Numbered from the stretch's first letter, positions 9,145 through 17,828 are shown. The stretch: DNA of 64,000 nucleotides from Pseudomonas delhiensis (GCF_900187975.1 NZ_FZPC01000022.1:1-64000), one strand, 5' to 3'. Notes: generated from the sequence alone by a model not told the origin. Numbers and translations are program-made.

Positions 9145-9864
9145 ATGTCGCGTCTCTGGATCAGGCTTCTCGGTCTCGCCATATCCGCAGCCCTGGCCGG
9201 CTGCACGGGCGCGGTCCGCAGCGTATCACCCGACGAGCCGCTGCCCGGCTACTTCCCGGTCAGCTCGAGTGGTGCGGCGGCGCTGCTCTACATGGGCAGC
9301 GCGGTACAGTGGAACACGCACTACGCGGTCAGCGCAGCGCACATCCCTTCGTTGCGCAATGTGGTCCACCACTGCAGCACCGGCTGCGACCTGGTGTTCA
9401 TTCGCCGGGACGCCGAGGGCAGGCCACCCGTCTGGCGTCCGGCGATAACCGGCGAAGTCCTGAACACCGTTGGGCAGAACCCTTTCCTGGGCACCTTGAA
9501 GGGGACCGGTACCAGCAAGGCGCAACGGGTGCGCCTGGACGTGGAGGGTGACCGCACCCGCTATGCCCTCAGCGACGCACCGGTAGTGGAAGGCATGTCC
9601 GGCGGGCCGGTCTACGGCGCCGACCAGGCCGTGGTGGGCATTACGGTCGGCATCTACTTGCCGCACCTGCCGCTGCCCGCGTCGCTCGCGAGCAGCAAGC
9701 CCCTCACCGTCTATGTGCCCTACGACATCATCCAGCGCGAATGGCAGCTCTTCTCGGCTCTCCAGGGCCGTGGACGGAGTTCACCGCGGGAGGTGGCGAT
9801 CCATGAGACGCCCATGAAAACGGCTCGGCCTTCGTATCCCGGATCAGTGCGCAGCCTACCCTGA
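9145..9864 (+). CDS. Lipoprotein trypsin-like serine protease
   Basis: 239 aa behind GGGAGATGGGCC. The N-terminus is a lipoprotein signal with lipobox LAGC, so Cys20 should be lipidated. The rest is a small chymotrypsin-fold protease: His66 in SAAHI, Asp82 in GCDLVF and Ser152 in GMSGGPVYG give a full catalytic triad, with two nearby Cys (76 and 81) that may form a disulfide. No PDZ domain follows. Substrate is unknown. It stands alone, with 166 bases before it and a gene-free stretch after it. The C-terminal 40 residues are Arg/Pro-rich and look non-domain. Confidence 0.75.
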   Translation: MSRLWIRLLGLAISAALAGCTGAVRSVSPDEPLPGYFPVSSSGAAALLYMGSAVQWNTHYAVSAAHIPSLRNVVHHCSTGCDLVFIRRDAEGRPPVWRPAITGEVLNTVGQNPFLGTLKGTGTSKAQRVRLDVEGDRTRYALSDAPVVEGMSGGPVYGADQAVVGITVGIYLPHLPLPASLASSKPLTVYVPYDIIQREWQLFSALQGRGRSSPREVAIHETPMKTARPSYPGSVRSLP

Positions 9865-10033
9865 GAAGCGTTGATCGAGCGATGGCCTGGGAAAGTCCGG
9901 GTTCGAACTTTTCCCAATTAAAAGCGAGACAGTATCATCATTAAACAGCGGGTTTCATACCTGTCCAGTTTACCCATCCATAGCGCTCATCCAGACTTAT
10001 CATTTCCCCATCAACCTTTGCAGGTTTAGTGAA

Positions 10034-10363
10034 ATGAGCAGTTGGTACGAAGTAAAAGCAAACTCCACCGGAACCTTCCGTTTCCGGCTCAGGTGCCCCG
10101 AAGGCCGGATGCTGATTGAAAGTTCCGCTTATGACAGCAAGAATGATGCAGTCGGCGCGATCGAACGCATGAGTCAGGTCTGTGCAAGCCCGGACCGATA
10201 CAAGCGCGTTATCCACTCCAGCGGAAAGAACTATTTTTCGCTGAAGGATAAAGCCAACGAAGAAATCATCACCAGCCACCTCTATGACTCGGAGCGGGCC
10301 CGCGACCAAGCCATGGAACTCATCGCGCAGATGGGGCAATCGAAGGAAGTCAAGTTCATCTGA
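10034..10363 (+). CDS. YegP-like protein (DUF1508, two repeats)
   Basis: 109 aa with two copies of the YegP/DUF1508 unit: WYEVKANSTGTFRFRLRCPEGRMLIES with SKNDAVGAIERM, and YFSLKDKANEEIITSHLYDSERARDQAMELI. Each copy is a three-strand sheet plus helix with the usual F-L-K-A pattern. The family is small, cytosolic and of unclear biochemical role. The second copy has lost the usual GxxI turn (DKANEEII), a mild divergence. The ribosome site is weak (AGGTTTAGTGAA). Lower GC than its neighbours, as is the whole 9,900-11,000 stretch. Confidence 0.7.
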   Translation: MSSWYEVKANSTGTFRFRLRCPEGRMLIESSAYDSKNDAVGAIERMSQVCASPDRYKRVIHSSGKNYFSLKDKANEEIITSHLYDSERARDQAMELIAQMGQSKEVKFI

Positions 10364-10481
10364 CGGCACGAACAGGCTCCGGATGAGATGAACTCGAATC
10401 ATGCGGGGCCTATTTCCGGCGCACTCGGTTTCGCCCGCGAGGCCCGCCGGAAAAGGCTTTCGCGGCGGGTACCAGGCTGAA

Positions 10482-10943
10482 TCAATTCACTCGCGGCAGC
10501 GGGCCTGGAGGTGCCGAGGGCATTGCAGCGGCATGGCGACCGGGCTCGGCAATGTCACGCACCCGATGATGGAAGGACATGAGGTTTTCGAGTTGATAGA
10601 TGTTCATCGGCCGCGGAAGCAAGCCAAGTAGCGGAACCTTGTTCACCCATGCCCAGCGCAACATGGACAGTCGTCGCGTTTCCGTCACATCCGCCAGCAG
10701 AATGATGTGCTGGATCCTGCGCCCCAGCTCTTTCACTTCCATGCAGCCGCGCACGCCATAGCTGAAATCATCATAGATCATGTAGTCGAAAGACCTGCCC
10801 TCCCTGACCATGCTCAATGCTTCTTTCACATTGGCACAAAGCGTCAGGCTGAAGAAGCCCAGAACATTCATCATCCGGGTGTATTCGATTATATTGCCTG
10901 CGTTCTCGCAGAGTATAAGCGTCTTGCTGACGGACCGATGCAT
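10482..10943 (-). CDS. Degenerate receiver-domain protein
   Basis: 153 aa. The order of segments is receiver-like: strand TLILCENAGN (acidic pocket reduced to one Glu), helix IIEYTRMMNVLG, strand SLTLC, helix NVKEALSMVREG, strand FDYMIYDDFSYG with Asp58/Asp59 as possible acceptor, strand HIILLADV, and a final strand/loop with LLPRPMN where active receivers have L-x-KP. The missing second pocket acid and the Lys-to-Arg change argue for a non-phosphorylated or atypical receiver. There is no output domain; the last 25 residues are Pro/Ala-rich. It may act as a small protein partner in the adjacent RcsB-like/EAL circuit. The ribosome site is weak. Confidence 0.6.
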   Translation of the reverse strand: MHRSVSKTLILCENAGNIIEYTRMMNVLGFFSLTLCANVKEALSMVREGRSFDYMIYDDFSYGVRGCMEVKELGRRIQHIILLADVTETRRLSMLRWAWVNKVPLLGLLPRPMNIYQLENLMSFHHRVRDIAEPGRHAAAMPSAPPGPLPRVN

Positions 10944-11087
10944 TGGCTTGTCGCTCTTCGATATGTATTCACCCGGATGTTATCCCCGCCCCCCGATGGC
11001 GTTGAATCTGATCGGTCTCAAAGAAAAGATGATTTCTTGATACAAGTCCGATTAATGGATGCTCGAAGTTTGCCGTGATTTCGGTCG

Positions 11088-12014
11088 TCAGGCGCGCTTT
11101 CCGCCTTGCAGGCCTTCCGTACCCTCTGCCCCCCTGAGCGCCTGGATCACCAGGCCCAGCGCCGGCGAAACATGCCGCCGACTGGCGTAGTACAGGTGGT
11201 AGCCGGGAAACACCGGGCACCAGTCATCCAGGACCGGGACCAGCCGCTTCGCCTCGATGTGAGGCGCCAGAAGGTCATGGGGCACGTAGGCCAGGCCGAC
11301 GCCATCGATCGCGGCTTGCAGCATGTGGTAGGTGTTGTTGAACACCGCCTGCCCACGTACCCGGACCTTGACGCCCTGCCCGTCCTTCTCGAAATCCCAG
11401 GCGTACAGGTCCCCATGGGTGGGCAGCCGGAGGTTGATGCAGCGGTGCCGGGCCAGGTCCTGCGGCGTGCCCGGGGTGCCGGCGGCCTGCAGGTATGCCG
11501 GCGAGCCGGCGACCGCCATGCGCAGCTCGGGGGTGAGGCGGACGGCGATCATGTCCTTGTCGACCAGGTCGCCTACCCGCACGCCGGCATCGAAGCCCTG
11601 TGCCGCGATGTCGACCAGGGCGTAGTCGGTGCACAGCTCGACCTCGATGTCGGGGTACTGCTCGAGCAATGGCAGGAGCCGTGGCCAGAGCACGGTCGCG
11701 ATCGCGTGGTCGTGCGCGGTGATGCGCACCTTTCCCGCCGGCTTCTCGCGCCATGCGCCGAGCGAACTCAGTTCCTGCTCGATCTCGTCCAGGCGCGCCG
11801 CCACGGTCTCCAGCAGCCGACTGCCCGCCTCGGTCGGCGATACGCTGCGGGTCGTGCGGGTGAGCAGGCGCACGCCCAGGCGCTCCTCCAGCCCGAGGAT
11901 GGCGTGGCTCAGCGCCGAGCGGGACATGCCGAGCCGGGCGGCCGCTTTCGTGAAGCTGCGCTCCCTCGCCACCAGGACGAAGGCTTGCAGATCGTTGAGG
12001 TTATCGCGAGCCAT
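11088..12014 (-). CDS. LysR-family transcriptional regulator
   Basis: 308 aa, started at MARDNLNDLQAF (CAT at 12012-12014), which matches the usual LysR N-terminus; the longer open frame adds 13 unlikely residues. Winged helix-turn-helix at about 18-65 (SFTKAAARLGMSRSALSHAI), then a two-lobe substrate domain with KVRITAHDHA at the hinge and AAIDGVGLAYVPH near the end. Subfamily is that of LysR proteins beginning M-R-N-L-N-D-L, often next to dehydrogenases, cupins or short-chain reductases. It is divergent from the cupin gene with 114 bases between, the normal target arrangement. Effector unknown. Confidence 0.88.
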   Translation of the reverse strand: MARDNLNDLQAFVLVARERSFTKAAARLGMSRSALSHAILGLEERLGVRLLTRTTRSVSPTEAGSRLLETVAARLDEIEQELSSLGAWREKPAGKVRITAHDHAIATVLWPRLLPLLEQYPDIEVELCTDYALVDIAAQGFDAGVRVGDLVDKDMIAVRLTPELRMAVAGSPAYLQAAGTPGTPQDLARHRCINLRLPTHGDLYAWDFEKDGQGVKVRVRGQAVFNNTYHMLQAAIDGVGLAYVPHDLLAPHIEAKRLVPVLDDWCPVFPGYHLYYASRRHVSPALGLVIQALRGAEGTEGLQGGKRA

Positions 12015-12128
12015 AGGTGAATCTGCTGCACCAAAGCATCCTGAATTTTCCATCTACAAAGCTAATCGACTTCGCTCCAGACTGAAAGCCTTCCTGGCAT
12101 TCCCTGTCAGTGCCCTCCTCTTTCAGCC

Positions 12129-12551
12129 ATGGTGATTCACATGCAACTCAAGCGCGCAGGCTCCCAGCCCTCCATCAAAGGCCCGGCGGAATGGTTCACC
12201 GGGACCGTACGCATCGACCCCCTGAACGCCCCGCCGGCACCCTCCCGGGTTTCCTGTGCGAGCGTCACCTTCGAGCCCGGTGCCCGCACCGCCTGGCACA
12301 GCCACCCGCTGGGCCAGACGCTGGTGGTGACGGCAGGCTGCGGCTGGACGCAATGCGAAGGCGAGCCCATCGTCGAGATCCGCGCCGGCGACGTCATCTG
12401 GTGCCCGCCCGGCCACCGCCATTGGCACGGCGCGTCGGCGACCACGGCGATGACCCACATCGCCATCCAGGAGGCCCTGGACGGCAAGAACGTCGAGTGG
12501 ATGGAGCACGTCAGCGACGAGCAGTACTTCGCCGGGCCTGGCGCGGCCTGA
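12129..12551 (+). CDS. Cupin-domain protein
   Basis: 140 aa (135 if the ATG at 12141 is used; neither has a strong ribosome site). A single cupin fold with motif 1 [20 protein letters not shown] (metal ligands His58, His60 and Gln64 by pattern) and motif 2 [16 protein letters not shown]. The family includes small dioxygenase-like and mandelonitrile-lyase-like cupins with Mn or Fe, and the substrate cannot be told. It is divergent from the LysR gene and probably controlled by it. The downstream gap is full of palindromic repeats. Confidence 0.85.
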   Translation: MVIHMQLKRAGSQPSIKGPAEWFTGTVRIDPLNAPPAPSRVSCASVTFEPGARTAWHSHPLGQTLVVTAGCGWTQCEGEPIVEIRAGDVIWCPPGHRHWHGASATTAMTHIAIQEALDGKNVEWMEHVSDEQYFAGPGAA

Positions 12552-12652
12552 GCCTGGGTGTATACGTCCCTGTGCTGATCGGGACTCTAGCGACACCCAT
12601 GTCGCATGACCTCCTGAGCGCCGTTTGCATCGTGTATCGGCGCATCGGCCAA

Positions 12653-12850
12653 CGGCGGATAACCGCGAACGGTTATTCGCCCTACGAGTTTTCCGGCTGA
12701 CGCTCCGCTATCCGCTTGCTCGGGCCTGACGCCGCACCCCCTCCCTAACCCTCCCCCGCAAGCGGGAGAGGGGACTGTCCGGCGCGATGCGAAACCACGA
12801 AGCTCCCGGGCTCCCCGTAGGGCGCATAACGCCTACGGCGTTATCCGCCG
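12653..12850. repeat. Composite intergenic repeat, copy 1
   Basis: A 62-bp palindromic unit (12653-12714, plus strand, core GGATAACCGCGAACGGTTAT) is followed by a spacer holding a CCCTCCC...GCAAGCGGGAGAGG hairpin (about 12738-12775) and then a 35-bp related palindrome (12816-12850, GCGCATAACGCCTACGGCGT). The same parts in the same order, inverted, recur at 36320-36576. Confidence 0.85.
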
Positions 12851-12851
12851 A

Positions 12852-12982
12852 ATCGCGGACAGAGTCCGCTCCTACGGTTCCAGGAAGCACGGACGTAGGG
12901 CCCTGCCCGCGATTCGCGCGCAGGGCGCGCTCCTACAGGTGGGACAGCGGTGGCGGCGTAGGAGCGGACTCCGTCCGCGATT
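12852..12982. repeat. Composite palindromic repeats (rightward B-linker-C module plus extra B unit)
   Basis: Unit B (12852-12875, CGCGGACAGAGTCCGCTCC), the linker TTCCAGGAAGCACGGA and unit C (about 12893-12936, CGCGATTCGCGCGCAGGG) form an 85-bp module that recurs inverted at 53418-53507. Another B copy, inverted, is at 12958-12982. Confidence 0.85.
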
Positions 12983-13026
12983 GGCCTCCGGCCGCGCCAA
13001 TCGTCTGGCATCGGTACCCGGGCCAG

Positions 13027-13125
13027 CGGCGGATAACCGCGAACGGTTATTCGCCCTACGAGTTTGCCGGCCGATGCTGCGTTATCCGTTCACACCGAAC
13101 GGCCCCCTCTCCCTCCGGGAGAGGG
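13027..13125. repeat. Second 62-bp palindromic repeat plus hairpin overlapping the xdhC 3' end
   Basis: A 62-bp unit at 13027-13088 (plus strand) covers the xdhC stop codon (13082-13084). A 9-bp perfect hairpin CCCTCTCCC-TCC-GGGAGAGGG at 13105-13125 lies inside the last codons of xdhC. Both look like mobile intergenic repeats that reached into the gene end. Confidence 0.85.
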
Positions 13126-14146
13126 CCGGGGTGAACCGCAGCGGATCCCTGGCGTGCTTCGCCTGGGACACGGAAAGCTCATCGGGCAGCGACACGTCGT
13201 TCTTGGCGGCGAGGACTTCCGCCATGACGCTGACCGCTATTTCGGGCGGCGTCTTGCTGCCGATGTAGATGCCGATCGGCCCGCGCAAGCGGCGCAGCGA
13301 CGCCTCCGTCTCGCCGAAATGCTCGATCAGCCGCTCTCTCCGGCTCTGGCTGTTGCGCCGCGAGCCGATGGCGCCGATGTAGAAGGCCGGGCTCTGCAGG
13401 GCCTCCAGCAAGGCCAGGTCGTCGAGCCTGGGGTCGTGGCTGAGCGCGATGATGCAGGTGCGCAGGTCGGGCGAGAACGCCCTGACCACGTCATCGGGCA
13501 TTCCCCTGGCCCGTTCCACCCCCTCCACGCTCCAGGCGTCCAGGTACTGGGCCCTGGGGTCGCAGATGGTGACCTTGAAGCCGTTGAACAGCGCCATGGT
13601 GGCGACATACTCGGCCAGGGCGCCCGCCCCGATCAGCAGCATGCGGTAGCCGGGCCCCAGGGTGTTGACCATGCGCCTGCCGTTGAAGAGGAACCGCTCC
13701 GGCGTCGAGGCGCCTTCGACGGTCACCTGCCCGCTATTCAGGTCCAGGATGCGCCGCGCCAGGCTGCCCGCGTCGAGCCGCGCGAGCAACCGCTCCAGCG
13801 ACGACAGGGACGGCATGAACTCGAGCACCAGCTCCAGCGTGCCGCCGCAAGGCAAGCCGAAGCGATGGGCTTCATCGGCGCTGATGCCGTACTGCACGAG
13901 GGCCGGCAAGGCTTCCGGCAAGCCGTCGCCCCCATGGGCGGTGGTATGGCGATGGATCAGGTCGTCCTCGATGCAGCCGCCGGAAACGCTGCCGGCCACC
14001 CGGCCATCGTTGCGCAGCGCCATCATCGAGCCCACCGGCCGCGGCGACGAGCCCCAGGTGCGCGCCACGGTCACCAGCAGCACCCGTTCGCCGGCGGCGA
14101 GCCAGTCGCGGGCGGTACGCAGGACCAGCAGATCGATGCTTTCCAT
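13082..14146 (-). CDS. XdhC/CoxI-family molybdenum-cofactor protein
   Basis: 354 aa from MESIDLLVLRTARDWLAAG (CAT at 14144-14146); the longer frame lacks a plausible start. N-terminal XdhC domain with GSSPRPVGSMMAL and GSVSGGCIEDDL, a middle segment, then a C-terminal Rossmann domain (MLLIGAGALAEYVATMALFNGFKVTICDPR). XdhC proteins bind Moco and help insert it, with its terminal sulfur, into xanthine-dehydrogenase-type enzymes. No such enzyme is visible nearby, so its client must be elsewhere. The last 20 or so residues (LSRRERGPFGVNG) are coded by a palindromic repeat, so the natural C-terminus was probably replaced. Confidence 0.85.
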   Translation of the reverse strand: MESIDLLVLRTARDWLAAGERVLLVTVARTWGSSPRPVGSMMALRNDGRVAGSVSGGCIEDDLIHRHTTAHGGDGLPEALPALVQYGISADEAHRFGLPCGGTLELVLEFMPSLSSLERLLARLDAGSLARRILDLNSGQVTVEGASTPERFLFNGRRMVNTLGPGYRMLLIGAGALAEYVATMALFNGFKVTICDPRAQYLDAWSVEGVERARGMPDDVVRAFSPDLRTCIIALSHDPRLDDLALLEALQSPAFYIGAIGSRRNSQSRRERLIEHFGETEASLRRLRGPIGIYIGSKTPPEIAVSVMAEVLAAKNDVSLPDELSVSQAKHARDPLRFTPALSRRERGPFGVNG

Positions 14147-14341
14147 GGGGCCTCCGGGAGCTTTTCGCCGATGGGAAATGCCATATCTCATGAGCACGCG
14201 GGCCTGGCCGGACGGCGCGTTCCCGACCGGACGTCTGGGCCTCTGCATTTCGTGAGATTCATTTTCCCGGCGGGGCCGGCCGAAGCCGTAGATCATTCCG
14301 CCGGCTTTCTTGCCTGATCCTCCAGGGCTTCCTCCCGGCAG

Positions 14342-15370
14342 CTACTTCAGGTTGTCGCGGAAGAAGCGGCCCAGCTTGTCGAAGGGGATCAGCTCCACGC
14401 GGTCGTAGAGGTCGACGTGGCCCGCGCCGGGGACGATGTACAGCTCCTTGGGTTCGCCGGCCAGGCGGTAGGCCTCTTCGCTGAACTCCCGGGAGTGCGC
14501 CTCTGCCCCGGTGATGAACAGCATGGGGCGCGGCGAGAGAGTCTCGATGTCGTTGAACGGGTAGAAGTTCATGAACTTGGCGTTGCTGCTCAAGGTCGGG
14601 TGGGTGGTCAGCTCCGGCGAGGCGCCCGCCGGGGTGAACTCGCCGCGCGGGGTACGGTAGAAGTCGTAGAACTCGCGCTGGATGGCGGGCGTGTCGGGGC
14701 TGAGTTCGTGCACGGTCCCGCTGGTGTACAGCGTCTTGCCGCCGCTGAACTCCACGTAGCGCTGCTGCGCCGCCGCAGCTATCACCTGCTTGCGCTGCTC
14801 CAGCGTCTGCCCATGCCTGAGCCCGTTGCGGTTGGCCGCGCCCATGTCGTACATGCTGACGGTGGCGATCGCCTTCATGCGCGGGTCGATCTTCGCCGCG
14901 CTGATGACGAAGCTGCCGCTGCCGCAGATGCCCAGCGCGCCGATCCGCTCGCGGTCGACGAAGGGGCGGGTGCCCAGGAAGTCCACCGCGGCGCTGAAGT
15001 CCTCGGCGTACAGGTCGGGCAGCACGGCATTGCGTGGCTGGCCCTCGCTGCCGCCCCAGAAGGACAGGTCCAGGGACAGGGTCACGAAGCCCTGCTCGGC
15101 CAGCTTCTGCGCGTACAGGTTGGCGCTCTGCTCCTTCACCGCGCCCATGGGGTGGCCGACGACGATGGCGGGAGCCCTGGCGCCCTCCCCCAGGCCCTTG
15201 GGCAGGAAGAGGTTGCCCGCCACGTTCAACTGGTACTGGTTCCTGAAGACGACCGGCTGCACCGTCACCTTGTCGCTCTTGTAGAAGTTGTCTGCACCCT
15301 TGGACATATCGGCTCCCATGGCGATGAACGAAGCGAGCAGCAGCCCGAGCAACACGATGAGTCTTTTCAC
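14342..15370 (-). CDS. Exported alpha/beta hydrolase (dienelactone-hydrolase-like)
   Basis: 342 aa started at GTG 15370 (VKRLIVLLGLLLASFIAMGAD), which gives a proper signal peptide and follows AGAGGGTCCG; the longer frame would bury the signal. Alpha/beta fold: PAIVVGHPMGAVKEQSANLYA, nucleophile elbow GICGSGSF (Ser in G-x-x-G-S-G rather than G-x-S-x-G), acid in the MLFITGAEAHS region, and catalytic His in PGAGHVDLYD. Such proteins are often annotated as alpha/beta hydrolases of the YcjY type. It is divergent from a LysR gene (159 bases), with LysR-like dyads between, so it is probably induced by that regulator. Confidence 0.8.
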   Translation of the reverse strand: MKRLIVLLGLLLASFIAMGADMSKGADNFYKSDKVTVQPVVFRNQYQLNVAGNLFLPKGLGEGARAPAIVVGHPMGAVKEQSANLYAQKLAEQGFVTLSLDLSFWGGSEGQPRNAVLPDLYAEDFSAAVDFLGTRPFVDRERIGALGICGSGSFVISAAKIDPRMKAIATVSMYDMGAANRNGLRHGQTLEQRKQVIAAAAQQRYVEFSGGKTLYTSGTVHELSPDTPAIQREFYDFYRTPRGEFTPAGASPELTTHPTLSSNAKFMNFYPFNDIETLSPRPMLFITGAEAHSREFSEEAYRLAGEPKELYIVPGAGHVDLYDRVELIPFDKLGRFFRDNLK

Positions 15371-15464
15371 CGGACCCTCTCTTTCGATTGGCGGGCGGCG
15401 CGCGCCCCTGGTTGAAGAACCCCTCTGGCGAGGGGATGGGGGCATTCTCGCGCAAGCGCGAGCC

Positions 15465-15512
15465 ATTGATTAGGTAATGAATGCTTAATGCGGTTATAAA
15501 CTGGGCTAATCA
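15465..15512. promoter_or_regulatory. Putative LysR operator between hydrolase and lysR genes
   Basis: ATTGATTAGGTAATGAAT (15465-15482) is an 8+8 dyad with one mismatch around GG, the T-N11-A form of LysR sites. A second half-site, CTAATCA (15506-15512), is the reverse complement of TGATTAG in the first. A -10-like TTATAA lies at 15494-15499 for the rightward lysR gene. Confidence 0.6.
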
Positions 15513-15529
15513 GTTCAGAGGGGCGCGGC

Positions 15530-16435
15530 ATGGCCAGGCACAACTTCAACGACCTCATGGCCTTCGTGGTGGTGGCCCGGGAAGGCAGCTTCACCCGGGC
15601 GGCGGCGCACCTGGGGGTGACCCAGTCCGCCGTCAGCCAGGTCGTCTCCGGGCTGGAGGCGCGGCTGGAGATCCGCCTGCTGACGCGCACCACCCGCAGC
15701 GTCTCGCTGACCGCCGCCGGCGAGCGCCTGCTGCAGGCGATCGGCCACCGCTTCGACGAAATCGAGTCCGAGCTGGACGCCCTGACCGAGCTGCGCGACA
15801 AGCCGGGCGGCACGGTGCGCATCACCTGTGGCGACCACGTCCTGAAGACGACGCTGCTGCCCAGGCTGATGCCGCTGCTGCGGGAATACCCCGACGTCCG
15901 CCTCGAGTTCGACATCAACTACGGTTTCCGCGACATAGTCGCCGACCGCTTCGACGCGGGCGTGCGCTTCGGCGAAACCCTCGACCGGGACATGATCGCC
16001 GTGCCCATCGGCCCTGACCTGCGCATGGCCGTGGTGGCGGCGCCGTCCTACTTCGCCGACAACCCCATCCCCAGGACACCCAGCGACCTGGTGGGGCACC
16101 GCTGCATCAACATCCGCTTTCCCACCTATGGCGGCGTGGATGCCTGGGAGTTCGAGCGGCGGGGCAAGAAGCTGAAGGTGCACGTGGATAGCCAGCTGGT
16201 GTTCAACACCACCGTGCACGTGGCCGACGCCGCGCTCGCCGGCGTGGGCATCGCCTACCTGCCGGAGGAGGAGTTCGCCCCCCACCTCGCCGAGGGGCGC
16301 CTGCAGCGGGTGCTGGAGGACTGGTGCCCGGCGTTCTCCGGCTACCACCTCTACTACCCGAGCCGGCGCCAGCCCTCCCCGGCCTTTTCCCTGGTGCTCG
16401 ACGCGCTGCGGGTGGAGCGCCGGCAAAGGCGCTAG
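15530..16435 (+). CDS. LysR-family transcriptional regulator
   Basis: 301 aa beginning MARHNFNDLMAFVVVAREGS, so residue 1 is secure. Winged helix-turn-helix at about 18-60 (SFTRAAAHLGVTQSAVSQVV), hinge at GTVRITCGDHV, effector domain with VADAALAGVGIAYLPEEEFA. It is a close paralogue in layout of the LysR gene at 11088-12014. It is divergent from the exported hydrolase and points at an MFS exporter; both have the same ATTGATTAG word upstream, so the three probably form a small regulon. Effector unknown. Confidence 0.9.
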   Translation: MARHNFNDLMAFVVVAREGSFTRAAAHLGVTQSAVSQVVSGLEARLEIRLLTRTTRSVSLTAAGERLLQAIGHRFDEIESELDALTELRDKPGGTVRITCGDHVLKTTLLPRLMPLLREYPDVRLEFDINYGFRDIVADRFDAGVRFGETLDRDMIAVPIGPDLRMAVVAAPSYFADNPIPRTPSDLVGHRCINIRFPTYGGVDAWEFERRGKKLKVHVDSQLVFNTTVHVADAALAGVGIAYLPEEEFAPHLAEGRLQRVLEDWCPAFSGYHLYYPSRRQPSPAFSLVLDALRVERRQRR

Positions 16436-16457
16436 CGCGCTTGGAGGAGGGATCGAA

Positions 16458-16500
16458 GCATTGATTAGGTGGGCTTATAGCCGCTTTAAGCATTGATTAG
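16458..16500 (+). promoter_or_regulatory. Direct-repeat operator upstream of the MFS gene
   Basis: GCATTGATTAG occurs at 16458-16468 and again at 16490-16500, 32 bp apart (about three helical turns), about 110 bases before the MFS start. The same word lies in the lysR/hydrolase intergenic dyad. Confidence 0.6.
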
Positions 16501-16610
16501 CTAGTCATGGCCGCCCTTCTACGGGAGCATTCACCCACGAAAAAGTCACCCGCCGCCGGCGAAAGCCACACCCTTCATTGCCGGTGCGCCCGCAACCCCA
16601 GAAGAAGTCC

Positions 16611-17828
16611 ATGAAAGCCCACACCCTCGATGCCCCCGCGGGCACCGCCACTACCCCGCAACAGACCCAGCCGGCCTACTGGAGCGGCGTCTTCGCCATG
16701 TCGCTGTGCGTCTTCGCGCTGATCGCCTCCGAGTTCATGCCCGTCAGCCTGCTCACGCCCATGGCCGCCGACCTGGGCGTCAGCGAAGGCATGGCCGGGC
16801 AAGGCGTCGCCATTTCCGGCGCCCTCGCGGTGCTGACCAGCCTGTCGATCCCCGCGCTGGCCGGCACCCTCAACCGCAAGACGCTGCTGCTGGCGCTGAC
16901 CGGGGTGATGGCGCTGTCCGGCGCCGTGGTCGCGCTGGCGACGAACTACCTGGCCTACCTGCTCGGCCGTGCGCTCATCGGCGTGGTCATCGGCGGCTTC
17001 TGGTCGCTGTCGGCGGCCACCGCCATGCGCCTGGTGCCCGCCCGGCAGGTGCCGCGGGCGCTGGCCATCTTCAATGGCGGCAATGCCCTGGCCACCGTGA
17101 TGGCGGCGCCCCTGGGCAGCTACCTGGGCGCGGTCATCGGCTGGCGCGGCGCCTTCTTCTGCCTGGTGCCGGTGGCGGCGCTGGCCCTCGCCTGGCAGTG
17201 GGCCAGCCTGCCGTCCATGCCAGCCGGGGAGCGCTCGCCGGGCGCCGGCAACCCCTTCAGGCTGCTGGGCAACCGCGCCGTGGCGCTGGGCATGGGCGCC
17301 TGCGGGGCCTTCTTCATGGGGCAGTTCGCCCTGTTCACCTACGTGCGGCCCTTCCTCGAAACGGTGACGCGGGTGGAGGTTTCCACGCTCTCGCTGATCC
17401 TGCTGGTCATCGGCGTGGCCGGCTTCATCGGCACCCTGCTGATCGGTACGCTGCTGAAGCGGAGCCTGTTCGGGCCGCTGATCGTCCTGCCGGCGCTGAT
17501 GGCGGCGATCGCCCTGGCGCTGATCCCCTTCGGCGCCTGGGCCTTCGCCGTCGCGGCCTTGCTGGGCTTGTGGGGCCTGCTGGCCACCGCGGCCCCGGTC
17601 GGCTGGTGGAGCTGGATCGCCCGGGCCCTGCCCGGCAACGCCGAGGCCGGCGGCGGGCTGATGGTGGCGGTGATCCAGCTGTCCATCGCCCTGGGCTCCA
17701 CCCTGGGCGGCCTGCTGTTCGATGGCAGCGGCTACCGCGCCACCTTCGTGGCGAGCGCGGCGGTGCTGCTGCTCGCCGCCCTGCTGGGCTGGCTCACCTC
17801 GCGCGCGCAAGCGCCCCGGGGCGCCTGA
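16611..17828 (+). CDS. MFS efflux transporter (NepI/YdhP-like)
   Basis: 405 aa from ATG 16611 (AGAAGAAG in front). Twelve hydrophobic segments typical of the drug:H+ antiporter-1 type, starting ALIASEFMPVSLLTPMAADLGVS with the conserved Glu of that helix. Motifs include the loop LAGTLNRKTLLL after helix 2, and LLGRALIGVVIGGFWSLSAATAMRLVP. This pattern is seen in the NepI (purine ribonucleoside), AraJ and YdhP exporters. The substrate cannot be assigned. Probably regulated by the upstream LysR through the ATTGATTAG repeats. It converges on the old-yellow-enzyme gene with 43 bases between. Confidence 0.88.
   Translation: MKAHTLDAPAGTATTPQQTQPAYWSGVFAMSLCVFALIASEFMPVSLLTPMAADLGVSEGMAGQGVAISGALAVLTSLSIPALAGTLNRKTLLLALTGVMALSGAVVALATNYLAYLLGRALIGVVIGGFWSLSAATAMRLVPARQVPRALAIFNGGNALATVMAAPLGSYLGAVIGWRGAFFCLVPVAALALAWQWASLPSMPAGERSPGAGNPFRLLGNRAVALGMGACGAFFMGQFALFTYVRPFLETVTRVEVSTLSLILLVIGVAGFIGTLLIGTLLKRSLFGPLIVLPALMAAIALALIPFGAWAFAVAALLGLWGLLATAAPVGWWSWIARALPGNAEAGGGLMVAVIQLSIALGSTLGGLLFDGSGYRATFVASAAVLLLAALLGWLTSRAQAPRGA

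Noticed and set aside
9893-9925. GGGTTCGAAC resembling a tRNA T-loop
   Set aside because: No acceptor, D or anticodon stems can be formed around it.
12653-13088. Palindromic repeats as a CRISPR array
   Set aside because: Irregular spacing, differing units and orientations, no regular spacers and no cas genes.
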